From NCBI RefSeq assembly GCF_900130015.1, contig NZ_FQXS01000009.1, positions 62,001 through 126,000 on the forward strand: a stretch of DNA of 64,000 nt, read 5' to 3'. The notes under the pieces are model-generated. The model saw only the letters and a list, made by a program, of their open reading frames with translations, was not told the DNA's origin and did not search any database. A program made the position numbers and the translations under genes. The stretch is from Desulfofustis glycolicus DSM 9705. GTDB lineage: Bacteria > Desulfobacterota > Desulfobulbia > Desulfobulbales > Desulfocapsaceae. This document shows, piece after piece, positions 35,697 to 43,867 of this stretch. Numbering within the stretch: the first letter of the stretch is position 1; every line of letters begins with the position of its first letter.

Positions 35697-35920
35697 ACCT
35701 GATCTCCGCCCATTATCGGAAGGGCCGGCCGGCTCTTCCTCCGACTGCTGCGCTGCGGCCTGATCGGCTGGCCTCCGAGGCCGGCAGACAGGCCATCAAT
35801 GGCCTGACCGCCGGCTGCGGACGTCCTGTCCGCAGCCCTACGGGCCTGCTTCTCCGTCCAGCCGGGCCTTCGCGATGCAGTCTCCGGCAGAACCGGCCGG
35901 CCCGGCGGACCTAATTGTCA
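35697..35920 (+). repeat. Dispersed structured repeat, copy 2
   Basis: Occupies most of the ribD to ParB-like gap. Core CTCCGACTGCTGCGCTGCGG, nested hairpins GGCCTCCGAGGCC, GGCCATCAATGGCC and GCGGACGTCCTGTCCGC, and tail CGCGATGCAGTCTCC. Outer arms GGCCGGCCGG pair with CCGGCCGGCC. Ends near AATTGTCAT, and a partial head GGCACAACGAAC follows at 35940. Confidence 0.8.
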
Positions 35921-35982
35921 TAAAAAGCCCTATTGCTGGAAGGCACAACGAACCTCAGAACGTTGCCGTTTCACACAAAAGC

Positions 35983-36918
35983 TCACGCCAGAAGGTCTTT
36001 CAGGGCTGACAATCGCGTCGCCAGATCGTCAAGACTGTCGAATTCGATCGACAGGGTGACCCGATCGTATTCGAACGAGGTGCTCGGTATAACGGTGCAC
36101 TGCGAGGGGAGATGCAGGGATTTGACACGTTCGGCGAACTGTTGTCGAGCCTCGGTGATCAACGGATGACTATGACGGTAGATCTCGTCGAGTAGACGGT
36201 TCGTCAGCTGCGGGATGTTGTCCCGCCGGTGGTCGAGGTCTAGGCAATAGTGGTATCGGGCGCGGAAGAGGTCCTGGAAGGAGCAGTGCTCTCGAACGGT
36301 AATGATCCGGCCATATTCGATGATTCGCAGTTGCTTGTTGTCATTGAGGGCCAGGCCGGCGAAGAGACGTCCGAGAAAGAGTCGGTCGTCTGTGGACAGT
36401 TCGGCCAGCAGCAGGCCGGTCTTCGTCGACATTGTTCCGGCGTGGATGGACTGGCGGAGCGGCGGCTCCAGGTCGAGCAGCCGGACGATCCGCCGCCGCT
36501 GACCGCTGTTTTTGATGGTGGTGTGTGCGGCGAGGAGAGCCGGTGCGTCATCGCCGGCAAAGGTGGTCGCGAGCAGCGCCAGCCGCGCCGTTTCGATGGG
36601 ACTGAGCATACCGTTTTCCGCCTGGTCCCTGGCCGCCAGGATGAGCAGATCCCGCGGCTCCAAAGCCGGGTCGAGGACCAGACAAAATGCGTGATCCGCG
36701 GCCACTGCACGGAGTGCCTGGAGACGATCCGCTCCACAGATGACTTGATAGCCGTCCCGGCCCGATCGGCGCACCAGCGGCGCCCGGAGGATGCCGTATC
36801 TTTGCACGGAAGCAAGAAGTGCAGCATCAATCGACTGATTTAGGTCCTGATGCAGGCTCCAGGATCTGTCTGTGTCGATCGCGTCGAGCGGCAATCGGTG
36901 TAGTTCGGGCCAATTCAT
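35983..36918 (-). CDS. ParB/Srx-fold domain protein
   Basis: 311 residues. The N-terminal 90 residues follow the ParB N-terminal domain pattern: LDAID, SIDAALLASVQRYGILRAPLV, and YQVICGADRLQALRAV in the place of the usual GxRRxxA box. An alpha-helical middle region (about 100-190) resembles the ParB DNA-binding segment loosely. No parA partner is adjacent, so a chromosome-partition role is not supported. No Shine-Dalgarno is visible before the ATG (the sequence is TTTTACCTCC), and a terminator lies immediately upstream. Confidence 0.7.
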   Translation of the reverse strand: MNWPELHRLPLDAIDTDRSWSLHQDLNQSIDAALLASVQRYGILRAPLVRRSGRDGYQVICGADRLQALRAVAADHAFCLVLDPALEPRDLLILAARDQAENGMLSPIETARLALLATTFAGDDAPALLAAHTTIKNSGQRRRIVRLLDLEPPLRQSIHAGTMSTKTGLLLAELSTDDRLFLGRLFAGLALNDNKQLRIIEYGRIITVREHCSFQDLFRARYHYCLDLDHRRDNIPQLTNRLLDEIYRHSHPLITEARQQFAERVKSLHLPSQCTVIPSTSFEYDRVTLSIEFDSLDDLATRLSALKDLLA

Positions 36919-36923
36919 GGAGG

Positions 36924-36967
36924 TAAAAGCACGCTGCCTGACCGGGAGCGATCCCGATCAGGCAGCG
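36924..36967 (-). terminator. Rho-independent terminator downstream of the HU gene
   Basis: On the minus strand a 16-bp stem, CGCTGCCTGATCGGGA / TCCCGGTCAGGCAGCG (one G-T pair) with a TCGC loop, followed by TGCTTTTA. It ends HU transcription and lies only a few bases before the ParB-like start codon. Confidence 0.75.
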
Positions 36968-37014
36968 GTGCGACGAGGGTGTGTTGCGGGAAACTGCAAC
37001 AAACGGCACGATGG

Positions 37015-37299
37015 TTATTTATTGATTCTCTCGCGAAGAATTCCCGATGGTTTGAAGGTAACGACACGGCGGGCTTCCAGTGTCAACTCTTCACCGGTTT
37101 GCGGATTGCGGCCGCGCCGTGCGTTTTTGTCTTTAACGTTGAATTTGCCAAAACCGCTCAACAGCAGGTCGGAGCCGTTGATCAACGATTGTTTAGAAAG
37201 ACGCAGGAAGGCCTCGACGGAAGCAGTCGCCTGGGCCTTGGTCAATCCTTCATGGTTTTTATAGACCTGTTGGACCAGGTCGGCTTTTGTCAGTGTCAT
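37015..37299 (-). CDS. HU/IHF family DNA-binding protein
   Basis: 94 residues. Starts MTLTKADLVQQVYKNHEGLT; the DNA-binding arm is visible as NARRGRNPQTGEEL and the end is VTFKPSGILRERI. The N-terminus and GFGKFNVKDKNARRGRNPQTG resemble IHF-alpha more than HU, but one homologue cannot settle this. A nucleoid protein that bends DNA. Good GGAGG ribosome-binding site; 143 bp upstream to pilC's end. Confidence 0.93.
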   Translation of the reverse strand: MTLTKADLVQQVYKNHEGLTKAQATASVEAFLRLSKQSLINGSDLLLSGFGKFNVKDKNARRGRNPQTGEELTLEARRVVTFKPSGILRERINK

Positions 37300-37442
37300 G
37301 GTTTCCTCCCGATAGATAGGACCTGTTGTGCATCACCTAGCTGTAATTGTATTCGCCGCGTAGATTATGTCAATGGTATCAGGTTATTATTTTTTAAATG
37401 TGATTGTCGACCTTTTTTTTTCGCGGTGGTGTGGCACCCCCG

Positions 37443-38651
37443 TTAAATATGGCCAGCCATCTCGAAGATCGGCAGGTACATGGAGACGACCAGGGCACCG
37501 ATCAGACCGCCGAGAAAAACCATCATGAAGGGTTCGATCATCGCGGTCAAGTTGGAGACGGCCTGATCAACCTCCTCGTCATAGAAGTCGGCTATTTTTT
37601 CGAGCATTGCGTCCAGAGCACCAACCGACTCGCCGACGTTGATCATCTGCACGACCATGTTCGGAAAGACGCCGCTTTCCTCAAGCGGCTCGGCAATCGG
37701 CCGACCTTCGGCGATCGAGTCCGACACCCGGAACACGGCCCGTTCGATAACCTTGTTGCCGGCGGTCCTGGCGACCACCTGCAGGGCTTCGAGGATGGGA
37801 ACACCACTCTGCAGCATGGTACTCAGCGTGCGGGTGAATTTGGCGACCGCGACTTTTCTGATCAGGATGCCGACGACCGGCATGTGCAGCAGCGCCTGGT
37901 CAATGCGGAGTCGTCCTTTTTCGGTGTTGTAGATCTTGCGAAAGATATAGATGATGGCGATAAACGGCAGCAAAATCCAGAGAAAGTTGTTTTTAAAGGC
38001 GTTGCTCAGACCAACGACGATCTGGGTCGGGATCGGCAGGGTGGCGTTGTTCATCTGGGAGAACATCTCCTCGAAAACAGGGATGACAAAGACCAGGATT
38101 ACCACCAGGATGAGAATGGAAATGGCGAGACAGATGGCCGGATAGGTCATCGCCCCCTTGACCTTTTTTTTCAGGGCCATTGCCTTTTCCATGAAAATGG
38201 CCAGCCGGTTGAGGATGGTGTCCAGGATACCGCCGGTCTCGCCCGCCTCGATCATGTTGCTGTAGAGGTTGTCAAATATCTTCGGATGCTTGCGCATAGA
38301 GTCGGCAAAGGTCGTACCTGCTTCGACATCGGCCTGGATGGCCGCCAAGGCTTTTTTGAAGGTCGAGTTTTCCTGTTGTTTGCTGAGAATCTCCAAACAC
38401 TGGACAAGCGGCAGCCCGGCATCGATCATGGTTGCCAGCTGGCGGGTGAAGACCACCACGTCTTTACCGGTGACTTTCGGTTTGAAAAACGAGACGTTTT
38501 CAAAAAGGTCTTTCGGTTTTTCCTTGATCACCGGATCGATGATACGCAACCGTTTCACATGGGCGAGAGCCGCCGCCTGATCGGGCGCTTCCACTTCGCC
38601 TTTCCGTTTTTCTCCGTACTGATTTTTACCTTTCCATACATAGACAGGCAT
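37443..38651 (-). CDS. pilC: Type IV pilus / type II secretion inner-membrane platform protein PilC
   Basis: 402 residues from ATG 38651 with GGAG upstream. Two T2SSF domains (about 70-195 and 270-395), each with the motif GxPLxxxLxxL: VFTRQLATMIDAGLPLVQCL and KFTRTLSTMLQSGVPILEAL. About three membrane helices. PilC connects the pilus motor ATPases to the pilin rod. It is alone here: pilB, pilT and pilins are not adjacent. Confidence 0.95.
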   Translation of the reverse strand: MPVYVWKGKNQYGEKRKGEVEAPDQAAALAHVKRLRIIDPVIKEKPKDLFENVSFFKPKVTGKDVVVFTRQLATMIDAGLPLVQCLEILSKQQENSTFKKALAAIQADVEAGTTFADSMRKHPKIFDNLYSNMIEAGETGGILDTILNRLAIFMEKAMALKKKVKGAMTYPAICLAISILILVVILVFVIPVFEEMFSQMNNATLPIPTQIVVGLSNAFKNNFLWILLPFIAIIYIFRKIYNTEKGRLRIDQALLHMPVVGILIRKVAVAKFTRTLSTMLQSGVPILEALQVVARTAGNKVIERAVFRVSDSIAEGRPIAEPLEESGVFPNMVVQMINVGESVGALDAMLEKIADFYDEEVDQAVSNLTAMIEPFMMVFLGGLIGALVVSMYLPIFEMAGHI

Positions 38652-38788
38652 GACGGTCTCCAAAAAAGCAGATGTTGTTTTCAGCCGTGTGAACAGGTTG
38701 TGCGCCGTATGTCTGAGTTATCACGGAATTTATTATATTCCAAGAGATTGGAGAAAACAAGAACCCTTTGAAAAGAGGACGTTTTTCT

Positions 38789-38819
38789 TGAATTATCAGA
38801 ATTATCTATCTGATATAAT
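38789..38819 (+). promoter_or_regulatory. Candidate promoter with inverted repeat in the spacer
   Basis: TTGAAT (38789-38794), 19-bp spacer, TATAAT (38814-38819). The spacer carries ATCAGA-N8-TCTGAT (38795-38814), an arrangement typical of an operator within a promoter. The 19-bp spacing is long, so control by a DNA-distorting regulator is conceivable (inference). Confidence 0.45.
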
Positions 38820-38854
38820 GGAGTATATTGTTTTGTGCCGAGGTGTTCACGGAT

Positions 38855-38925
38855 TCGCGCCATGAAGGGAAGTCGCAACGAACAATGAAAATCGGTTCGA
38901 TGGGTTTGGTCGGGAGGGCGTCGAT
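38855..38925 (+). repeat. Partial copy of the dispersed structured repeat (head region)
   Basis: GTCGCAACGAACAATGAAAA followed by TCGG and then GGTTTGGTCGGGAGGGCG, matching the head of the approximately 220-bp family. No core or tail follows. Confidence 0.65.
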
Positions 38926-39061
38926 ATTCGTAAAAACAGTACAGATTGGATCGAATTCTTTGCTTGCACTGCAAAGAACGTTTCAAGGTGGCCGGTTGTT
39001 GACATTGTGCTTGCCGACTGAACGCAAGTTTGGTATTTTAGTGCGTTTGCTGGTTCGGTAA
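38885..39061 (+). CDS. Small hypothetical ORF starting in a repeat head
   Basis: 58 residues starting MKIGSMGLVGRAS and ending KFGILVRLLVR. The ATG is the one conserved in every repeat head. No ribosome-binding site, no recognised domain, mildly hydrophobic and basic. Probably spurious; recorded because the downstream part is not repeat sequence and it lies behind the candidate promoter. Confidence 0.2.
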   Translation: MKIGSMGLVGRASIFVKTVQIGSNSLLALQRTFQGGRLLTLCLPTERKFGILVRLLVR

Positions 39062-39173
39062 AAGGTGAGTGGTCCGGTGCGCCGGCTGCTCTGCCGCGAT
39101 TTATCTGTCAACCTGCCAGGGGGAACGTGCCCATCGAGGCCGCTTCTGGTTATGAAATACTCCGGAGGATACC

Positions 39174-39416
39174 ATGTCGGATGCAGCTCTCAAGATGGCC
39201 GTACCGTTCAAGCCGATCGTCGATCAATGCGAAGGATGTGACCGCATTGTCGAAACGGACGGGGTGCGCCATTGCAGGACCTATGTCAATCCCGAAGCGA
39301 AATGGAAAAACGGCATCTGCAATTTCGCTACTCACAAGAAGCCGGAAATCAATATCGCCAAGGTGCGAATCAACCCGTTGAAAGCGTCCAAGCGCGCTTC
39401 GAAGCGCAAGCGCTGA
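39174..39416 (+). CDS. PxxKW family small cysteine-rich protein
   Basis: 80 residues with a good CCGGAGGA ribosome-binding site. It holds CEGCDRI, HCRTY and the family-naming motif PEAKW, then CNFATHKK. A lysine/arginine-rich tail ends it. The four Cys could bind a metal. This small family is known from sulfate-reducing and related deltaproteobacteria; function unknown. Monocistronic, closed by a terminator at 39481. Confidence 0.85.
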   Translation: MSDAALKMAVPFKPIVDQCEGCDRIVETDGVRHCRTYVNPEAKWKNGICNFATHKKPEINIAKVRINPLKASKRASKRKR

Positions 39417-39480
39417 TACTTAGGCGACGACGCTGTTGCCACACTGACGACAGCGGCTGTTGCAACGGAATTGTTGGCAG

Positions 39481-39523
39481 CGACCTCCGGGACCGGCCTG
39501 ACCGGTTCCGGAGGTCGTTTTGT
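39481..39523 (+). terminator. Rho-independent terminator after the PxxKW gene
   Basis: 16-bp stem CGACCTCCGGGACCGG / CCGGTTCCGGAGGTCG (one mismatch/wobble) with a short loop, followed by TTTTGTTTT. Confidence 0.88.
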
Positions 39524-39536
39524 TTTGCGGCAGCTG

Positions 39537-40847
39537 TCAGGTTCTGCCTACCCCGCTATAGGAAAAGCCGTGGGCTTTGACGATATCCGGCTGGTAGACG
39601 TTGCGCAGATCGATAAAGACGCGATGTTTCATAACCGTGCCGAGACGTTCCAGGTCAAGGGCACGATACTGGTTCCATTCGGTCATCAGGATCACGGCAT
39701 CGGCCCCGGTGCAGGCCTCATAGGCGTGTTCGCTATAGACCACATCGGGCGGCAGCATGGTGCGGGCCTCCTCAATTCCTTGCGGATCATGGGCGCGGAT
39801 CCGAGCGCCTTTCTCCAATAAAGCGGGGATAATGGTAAGAGACGGCGCGTCCCTCATATCGTCGGTTTCCGGCTTGAAGGTCAGGCCGAGTACGGCGATG
39901 GTCTTGCCGGCTTCCGAGCCGCCGAGCATATCCCTGACTTTTTTGACCATTTTGGCCTTCTGGGCAGCATTGGCCTCGACGGTGGCCTCGACGATGCGTA
40001 GGCTCTGGCCGTTTTCCTGAGCGATTCTCATCAGTGCCAGGGTGTCCTTGGGAAAACAGGAACCGCCGTAGCCCGGTCCGGGATGGAGAAATTTGCTGCC
40101 GATGCGGCCGTCCATACCGATGCCCTTGGCCAGGGCCACCACATCGGCACCGATTGTTTCGCACAATACCGCCATTTCGTTGATAAAGCTGATTTTCGTG
40201 GCGAGGAAGGCGTTGGCTGCGTACTTGGTCAACTCGGCGGTCTCGATACCGGTTTTGACGATTGGCGTCTCGCGGAGGTACAACGGCTGATAAACGGCCC
40301 GCAGCACGTTTTCCGCACGTTCCGAAGCCACCCCGATGACCACCCGATCCGGCCGCATGAAGTCGGCGATCGCCGCTCCTTCGCGCAGAAATTCCGGGTT
40401 TGACGCAACGTCGAAGTCGGCCTCGGGGTTCACTTCGCCGATGATCCTGGCGACCTGTCGAGCGGTGCCGACCGGAACCGTACTCTTGTCAACGATTACC
40501 GTGTAGCCCCTCAGGTGCGGAGCGATTTCCCGCGACGCCTCGTAGATATAAGAAAGATCGGCGTAACCGTCGCCCCGTCTGCTGCTCGGGGTCCCTACGG
40601 CGATAAAGATCGCCTCGGCAGCGGACACGGCCGCGGCCAGTTCGCAGGAGAAGGAGAGACGTCCCTCCTTGACGTTTTTGGCGACCATTACCTCCAGCCC
40701 CGGTTCATAGATCGGCACCTCCCCTTGGCGCAGCCTGTCGATTTTTTCGGTGTTTTTGTCGACGCAGATGACATGATGGCCGAATTCTGCCAGACAGGTG
40801 CCGGTCACCAGGCCGACGTAGCCCGTGCCGATCATCGTGATGTCCAT
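39537..40847 (-). CDS. ugd: UDP-glucose 6-dehydrogenase
   Basis: 436 residues from ATG 40847, with AGGAGC upstream; an open extension to 41003 lacks family sequence. Oxidises UDP-glucose to UDP-glucuronate for polysaccharide synthesis. NAD motif MIGTGYVGLVTG; catalytic Cys in GYGGSCFPKDTLAL; Lys in TKYAANAFLATKISF; C-terminal LGLTFKPETDDMRDAPS. Close relatives with the same fold (UDP-ManNAc dehydrogenase) are less likely. Confidence 0.95.
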   Translation of the reverse strand: MDITMIGTGYVGLVTGTCLAEFGHHVICVDKNTEKIDRLRQGEVPIYEPGLEVMVAKNVKEGRLSFSCELAAAVSAAEAIFIAVGTPSSRRGDGYADLSYIYEASREIAPHLRGYTVIVDKSTVPVGTARQVARIIGEVNPEADFDVASNPEFLREGAAIADFMRPDRVVIGVASERAENVLRAVYQPLYLRETPIVKTGIETAELTKYAANAFLATKISFINEMAVLCETIGADVVALAKGIGMDGRIGSKFLHPGPGYGGSCFPKDTLALMRIAQENGQSLRIVEATVEANAAQKAKMVKKVRDMLGGSEAGKTIAVLGLTFKPETDDMRDAPSLTIIPALLEKGARIRAHDPQGIEEARTMLPPDVVYSEHAYEACTGADAVILMTEWNQYRALDLERLGTVMKHRVFIDLRNVYQPDIVKAHGFSYSGVGRT

Positions 40848-40986
40848 TGATCCTGCTCCTCTTATTGTTTCACGGCCTGGAAAGAACCGACGTGGCCGGC
40901 GCCGGGCCGTATGTGGTTGATGATACCGTGATTGCGGCCGGTCGACCGCAGCTACTTTTGCACATCTGTCCCGCCTCGTTGCACAA

Positions 40987-41673
40987 TCAGTATCGCTCGC
41001 CAAAGATGGCGGTGCCGATGCGGATCATCGTCGCTCCTTCCTCGATGGCTATGCGGTAGTCGTGCGACATGCCCATGGATAGCTCGGGGGGGGCGCCGGC
41101 GGCGAACAGCCCGAGTTGCCGGAAGGTTTCGGCGAGTCGGTGTAATTCTCTGAAACAGGGCCTGGACAGCTCCGGGTCTTCGTTGTAGGGCGGCATGGTC
41201 ATCAAGCCCATGACGCGCAGGTTCGGCAGGGTAGCCAGCCGGTCGAGCAGTGCTTCGGCGTCTTCCGGCAAAACTCCGGCTTTTTTCGGGTCACGGCCGA
41301 CGTTGACCTGGACAAGCACGTCAAGATGGCGTTGTTCCTCTTCCAGATAACGGTTCAGAGCGGCGGCGATCTTGAAGCGATCGATGGTGTGGATCATCGT
41401 AAACAGCGTCGCGGCGGCTTTGGCCTTGTTGCTCTGCAAATGACCGATCAAGTGAAGCTCCACGTCATTCGGCAAGAGCGCCCGTTTATCGGCGGCTTCC
41501 TGTAGGTAGTTTTCCCCGAACACCGTCTGTCCGGCCGCACGCGCTGCCAGTATGGCCGCAACCGGGAAGTGTTTCGATACGGCAATCAGCTTGATTCCGG
41601 CAGGGTCGCGGCCGCACCGGCGGGCGGCGGCTGCCAGCTCGGTTCGAATTTCCTGGATTTGCCGGCCAATCAT
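40987..41673 (-). CDS. yggS: Pyridoxal-phosphate homeostasis protein (YggS/PLPBP)
   Basis: 228 residues. Alanine-racemase-like barrel that binds PLP without known catalysis; Lys in LIAVSKHFP is the PLP lysine, with FGENYLQEA, LIGHLQSNK, and SMGMSHDYRIAIEEGATMIR giving the phosphate-binding end. The start overlaps the tatD stop by 4 bp (ATGA). Confidence 0.95.
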   Translation of the reverse strand: MIGRQIQEIRTELAAAARRCGRDPAGIKLIAVSKHFPVAAILAARAAGQTVFGENYLQEAADKRALLPNDVELHLIGHLQSNKAKAAATLFTMIHTIDRFKIAAALNRYLEEEQRHLDVLVQVNVGRDPKKAGVLPEDAEALLDRLATLPNLRVMGLMTMPPYNEDPELSRPCFRELHRLAETFRQLGLFAAGAPPELSMGMSHDYRIAIEEGATMIRIGTAIFGERY

Positions 41674-42521
41674 GATGTCGGCGCCTCATCAGAGGAAAAC
41701 GTGCAGGCAAACAGACGACATGCATTGTCACTGGTGTGCCGGGCGATTTCAGACAATGCCACTCCTCGCAGGGTGGCAATCGCGGCGGCGGTATAGATGG
41801 TATAGAGGGGTTCATTTCGTTTGCCCCGAAAAGGGACCGGGGCCAGGAATGGTCCGTCCGTTTCCACCAAGAGCTGATCAAGCGGGATTTGTGCGGCAAC
41901 GGCCTGCAGATCCTGGGCGTTTTTGAAGGTGACAATACCGGGAATGGAGATGTACAGATTCATATCGAGAATGGTCCGGGCAAACTCCAGATCTCCGGAA
42001 AAGCAGTGCATGACACCGCCCTGATCGAACGGCCCTTCTGATTGCAGTAATTTTAGGCAATCCTCGTGGGCGTCCCGGTCATGAATGATGATCGGTAGTC
42101 CCAGTTCTTTGGCCAGGCCGAGTTGCATGATCAGTGCCGAACGCTGGCGTTCCGGGGCGACATGGCGCTTGACGTAATCCAGACCGATCTCCCCGAATCC
42201 GACAATCTGATCGCGATTCCGTTCCACCAGTAGCGCCAGCTCGTCCAGTGTTGTCTGGTCGACGTCATCGGCGTGGTGGGGATGGATGCCGATGGTGGCC
42301 CGCACCGTCTTGAATCGCCCGGCGATGGCGACGGCCTGACGGGAGCTGGCTAGATCGATACCAATGGTCACGATGCCGGAGACACCGTGCCGAGCAGCCC
42401 GTTCAACGACCTGCTGCAGATCGTCGCGATAGTCTTCCATGTCAAGGTGACAATGAGAATCGACCAGCGTGGCGCCTTCCGGCAGGACCGGAATGGTGGT
42501 TCGCAGTTCAGGCACGGCCAC
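41670..42521 (-). CDS. tatD: TatD family metal-dependent hydrolase
   Basis: 283 residues from GTG 42521 with GGGAGG upstream. TIM-barrel deoxyribonuclease family: metal ligands in LVDSHCHLDMEDY, GFGEIGLDYV, IIHDRDAHEDCL, MHCFSGDLEFA, and LLVETDGPFLAP. Forms a two-gene operon with yggS. Confidence 0.94.
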   Translation of the reverse strand: MAVPELRTTIPVLPEGATLVDSHCHLDMEDYRDDLQQVVERAARHGVSGIVTIGIDLASSRQAVAIAGRFKTVRATIGIHPHHADDVDQTTLDELALLVERNRDQIVGFGEIGLDYVKRHVAPERQRSALIMQLGLAKELGLPIIIHDRDAHEDCLKLLQSEGPFDQGGVMHCFSGDLEFARTILDMNLYISIPGIVTFKNAQDLQAVAAQIPLDQLLVETDGPFLAPVPFRGKRNEPLYTIYTAAAIATLRGVALSEIARHTSDNACRLFACTFSSDEAPTS

Positions 42522-43049
42522 GGGCCTCCCGACTGCGGTGAGGATCTATCCGGCGAACCGATCGGTGTAGCGTTATCGGGCCGTGGACCCCAAAACGGTC
42601 AGTGTGGCGAATTGCAAGTTGCATCAAAGTATTATCTGACGAGTTGAATACGCGCCTTCCTGGTTGACCGGTGACGGCAAAGAGACGGCGTGGAACAGGT
42701 GGCGGCGGAGATTTCGGTAGTGCTGCGTTGTCAAATTCACCACGGTACTTAGCAGATTAACGGGAGGTCTGCAACGGCAAATTGGCTTGTCCGGACAGGC
42801 GTTCCGTCTTGTCTGGACGGAAATCCAACGGGGCATAAACCGGTTTTACAAACTTTTTGCGGTCCCGGTAAAATAGTGGTGTTATAGCGGCGAAGCTTTT
42901 TACGTGCAGCAGCACGGAATTGTTCAACGGATTTTCGCTATTTGTTCTTAACTAACAGATATCATATATGAATTAATAGAATTTCTTGGTGTTTCGCTGG
43001 GGCTACCTGTTATGCCTCTGATTTTTATTGTAAAAATTGAAAAAAGCGC

Positions 43050-43078
43050 TTCAACTCATGAAAAAACTATCGTATAGT
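43050..43078 (+). promoter_or_regulatory. Candidate promoter for the roadblock/GTPase/acidic protein operon
   Basis: TTCAAC (43050-43055), 17-bp spacer, TATAGT (43073-43078), at the end of an AT-rich stretch. It is the best promoter in the region and would give a 5' leader of about 315 nt. Confidence 0.5.
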
Positions 43079-43108
43079 GGTACGAGTAGCAACAGAAGTG
43101 TGATCACT

Positions 43109-43124
43109 TTGTCAACTATGACAA
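43109..43124 (+). promoter_or_regulatory. CRP/FNR-type palindrome
   Basis: Perfect inverted repeat TTGTCA-ACTA-TGACAA with the 4-bp centre typical of FNR-family sites, preceded by TGTGATCAC. It lies about 25 bp downstream of the predicted start point, a position that would favour repression. The regulator is unknown. Confidence 0.4.
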
Positions 43125-43193
43125 GTGGTTGTTTGCCTGCCGGCACGATGGTTCCAGTGGCACTGGTGCGGGGGGGCGGCAACGGCGAGATGA

Positions 43194-43243
43194 GGGCAGC
43201 GGACGAGAACGGCCGAAGGGCCGTAGTAGCAGCGCCGCTGCCC
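43194..43243 (+). other. Nested RNA hairpin in the operon leader
   Basis: Outer stem GGGCAGCG / CGCTGCCC and inner stem ACGGCC-GAAG-GGCCGT (43209-43224). It may be part of a structured leader. It matches no riboswitch consensus that I recognise. Confidence 0.4.
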
Positions 43244-43399
43244 TTGATTGACCGAGGGATAGGGCATCAGAAAAAAACTTATTTGGCCAGGCCGACTGGT
43301 CTTCCGACACCGGGCCGGTTTCGGGTGAGTTTTCCACAGGTTGTTTCATTATCTAAGTAAAGCCGCGGGCATGGCTCAAACCAACAAGAGGTAAACGGC

Positions 43400-43798
43400 A
43401 TGAATTACGGAATTGTCAGTCAGGAACAGCTTGAGCAGATCGATACGATTCTCACTGACAAGCTGATAAAACTGGGTGTTGATTGTGTCATCATCATTGA
43501 TATGGCAGGCAATATCATCACCGCCAAAGACAATGGTGAAAGTAAATATGACGTTTACTCCTTTGCCGCACTTGCCGCCGGAAACTTTGCGACGGTAGAT
43601 GCCATGGCCAAACTGGTTGGGGAGCAGGAGTTCTCCCTGTTGTTTCACAAGGGGCAGGAATCAAATATTCATTTCTCCAAAATCGACGACGAATTACTGT
43701 TGATTTCCATGTTCGGAAAAGATATATCGCTCGGTTTTCTCAGACTCAATGTCGTTGATGTCATTGAGAAAATCCGCCAGCTTTGGAAACGAAAATAG
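43400..43798 (+). CDS. Roadblock/LC7 domain protein
   Basis: 132 residues, AGAGGT upstream. The roadblock fold is recognisable: long helix (QLEQIDTILTDKLIKLGVD), strand pair CVIIIDMAGNIIT, helix YSFAALAAGNFATVDAMAKLV, then FSLLFHKGQESNIHFSKID and ELLLISMFG. Such proteins (MglB-like) dimerise and act as GAP or scaffold for MglA-type GTPases. One follows 70 bp downstream, so the pair is probably functional. Confidence 0.88.
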   Translation: MNYGIVSQEQLEQIDTILTDKLIKLGVDCVIIIDMAGNIITAKDNGESKYDVYSFAALAAGNFATVDAMAKLVGEQEFSLLFHKGQESNIHFSKIDDELLLISMFGKDISLGFLRLNVVDVIEKIRQLWKRK

Positions 43799-43867
43799 GC
43801 GACAGGGCACCACGATGACCGTGCGCCTCAGCAGTATCGATTATCCGAAGCAGAGGAGGGTATTGAG

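Larger units (their letters stand above)
38652..39173. other. AT-rich intergenic region between pilC and the PxxKW gene
   Basis: Over 500 bp, clearly more AT-rich than the surroundings. It contains a candidate promoter with an inverted repeat in its spacer (38789-38819), a head fragment of the dispersed repeat (38855-38925), and a 58-codon frame that starts inside that fragment (38885-39061). No further gene is supported. Confidence 0.5.
42522..43399. other. Long intergenic region upstream of the roadblock/GTPase operon
   Basis: About 880 bp without a supported gene. The first 300 bp carry only short hairpins (TTCCGTC-N7-GACGGAA). From 42840 the DNA is AT-rich, leading into a candidate promoter at 43050. 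A leader of more than 300 nt to the first gene follows, with an FNR-type palindrome (43109) and a nested hairpin (43194-43243). Part of the leader is strongly GC-rich. Confidence 0.55.

Noticed and set aside
37404-38771. 455-codon plus-strand frame
   Set aside because: Antisense to pilC and rich in His/Asp, as expected from the reverse of hydrophobic codons.
42624-42836. 70-codon minus-strand frame in the gap before the GTPase operon
   Set aside because: No ribosome-binding site, no recognisable sequence, random composition.
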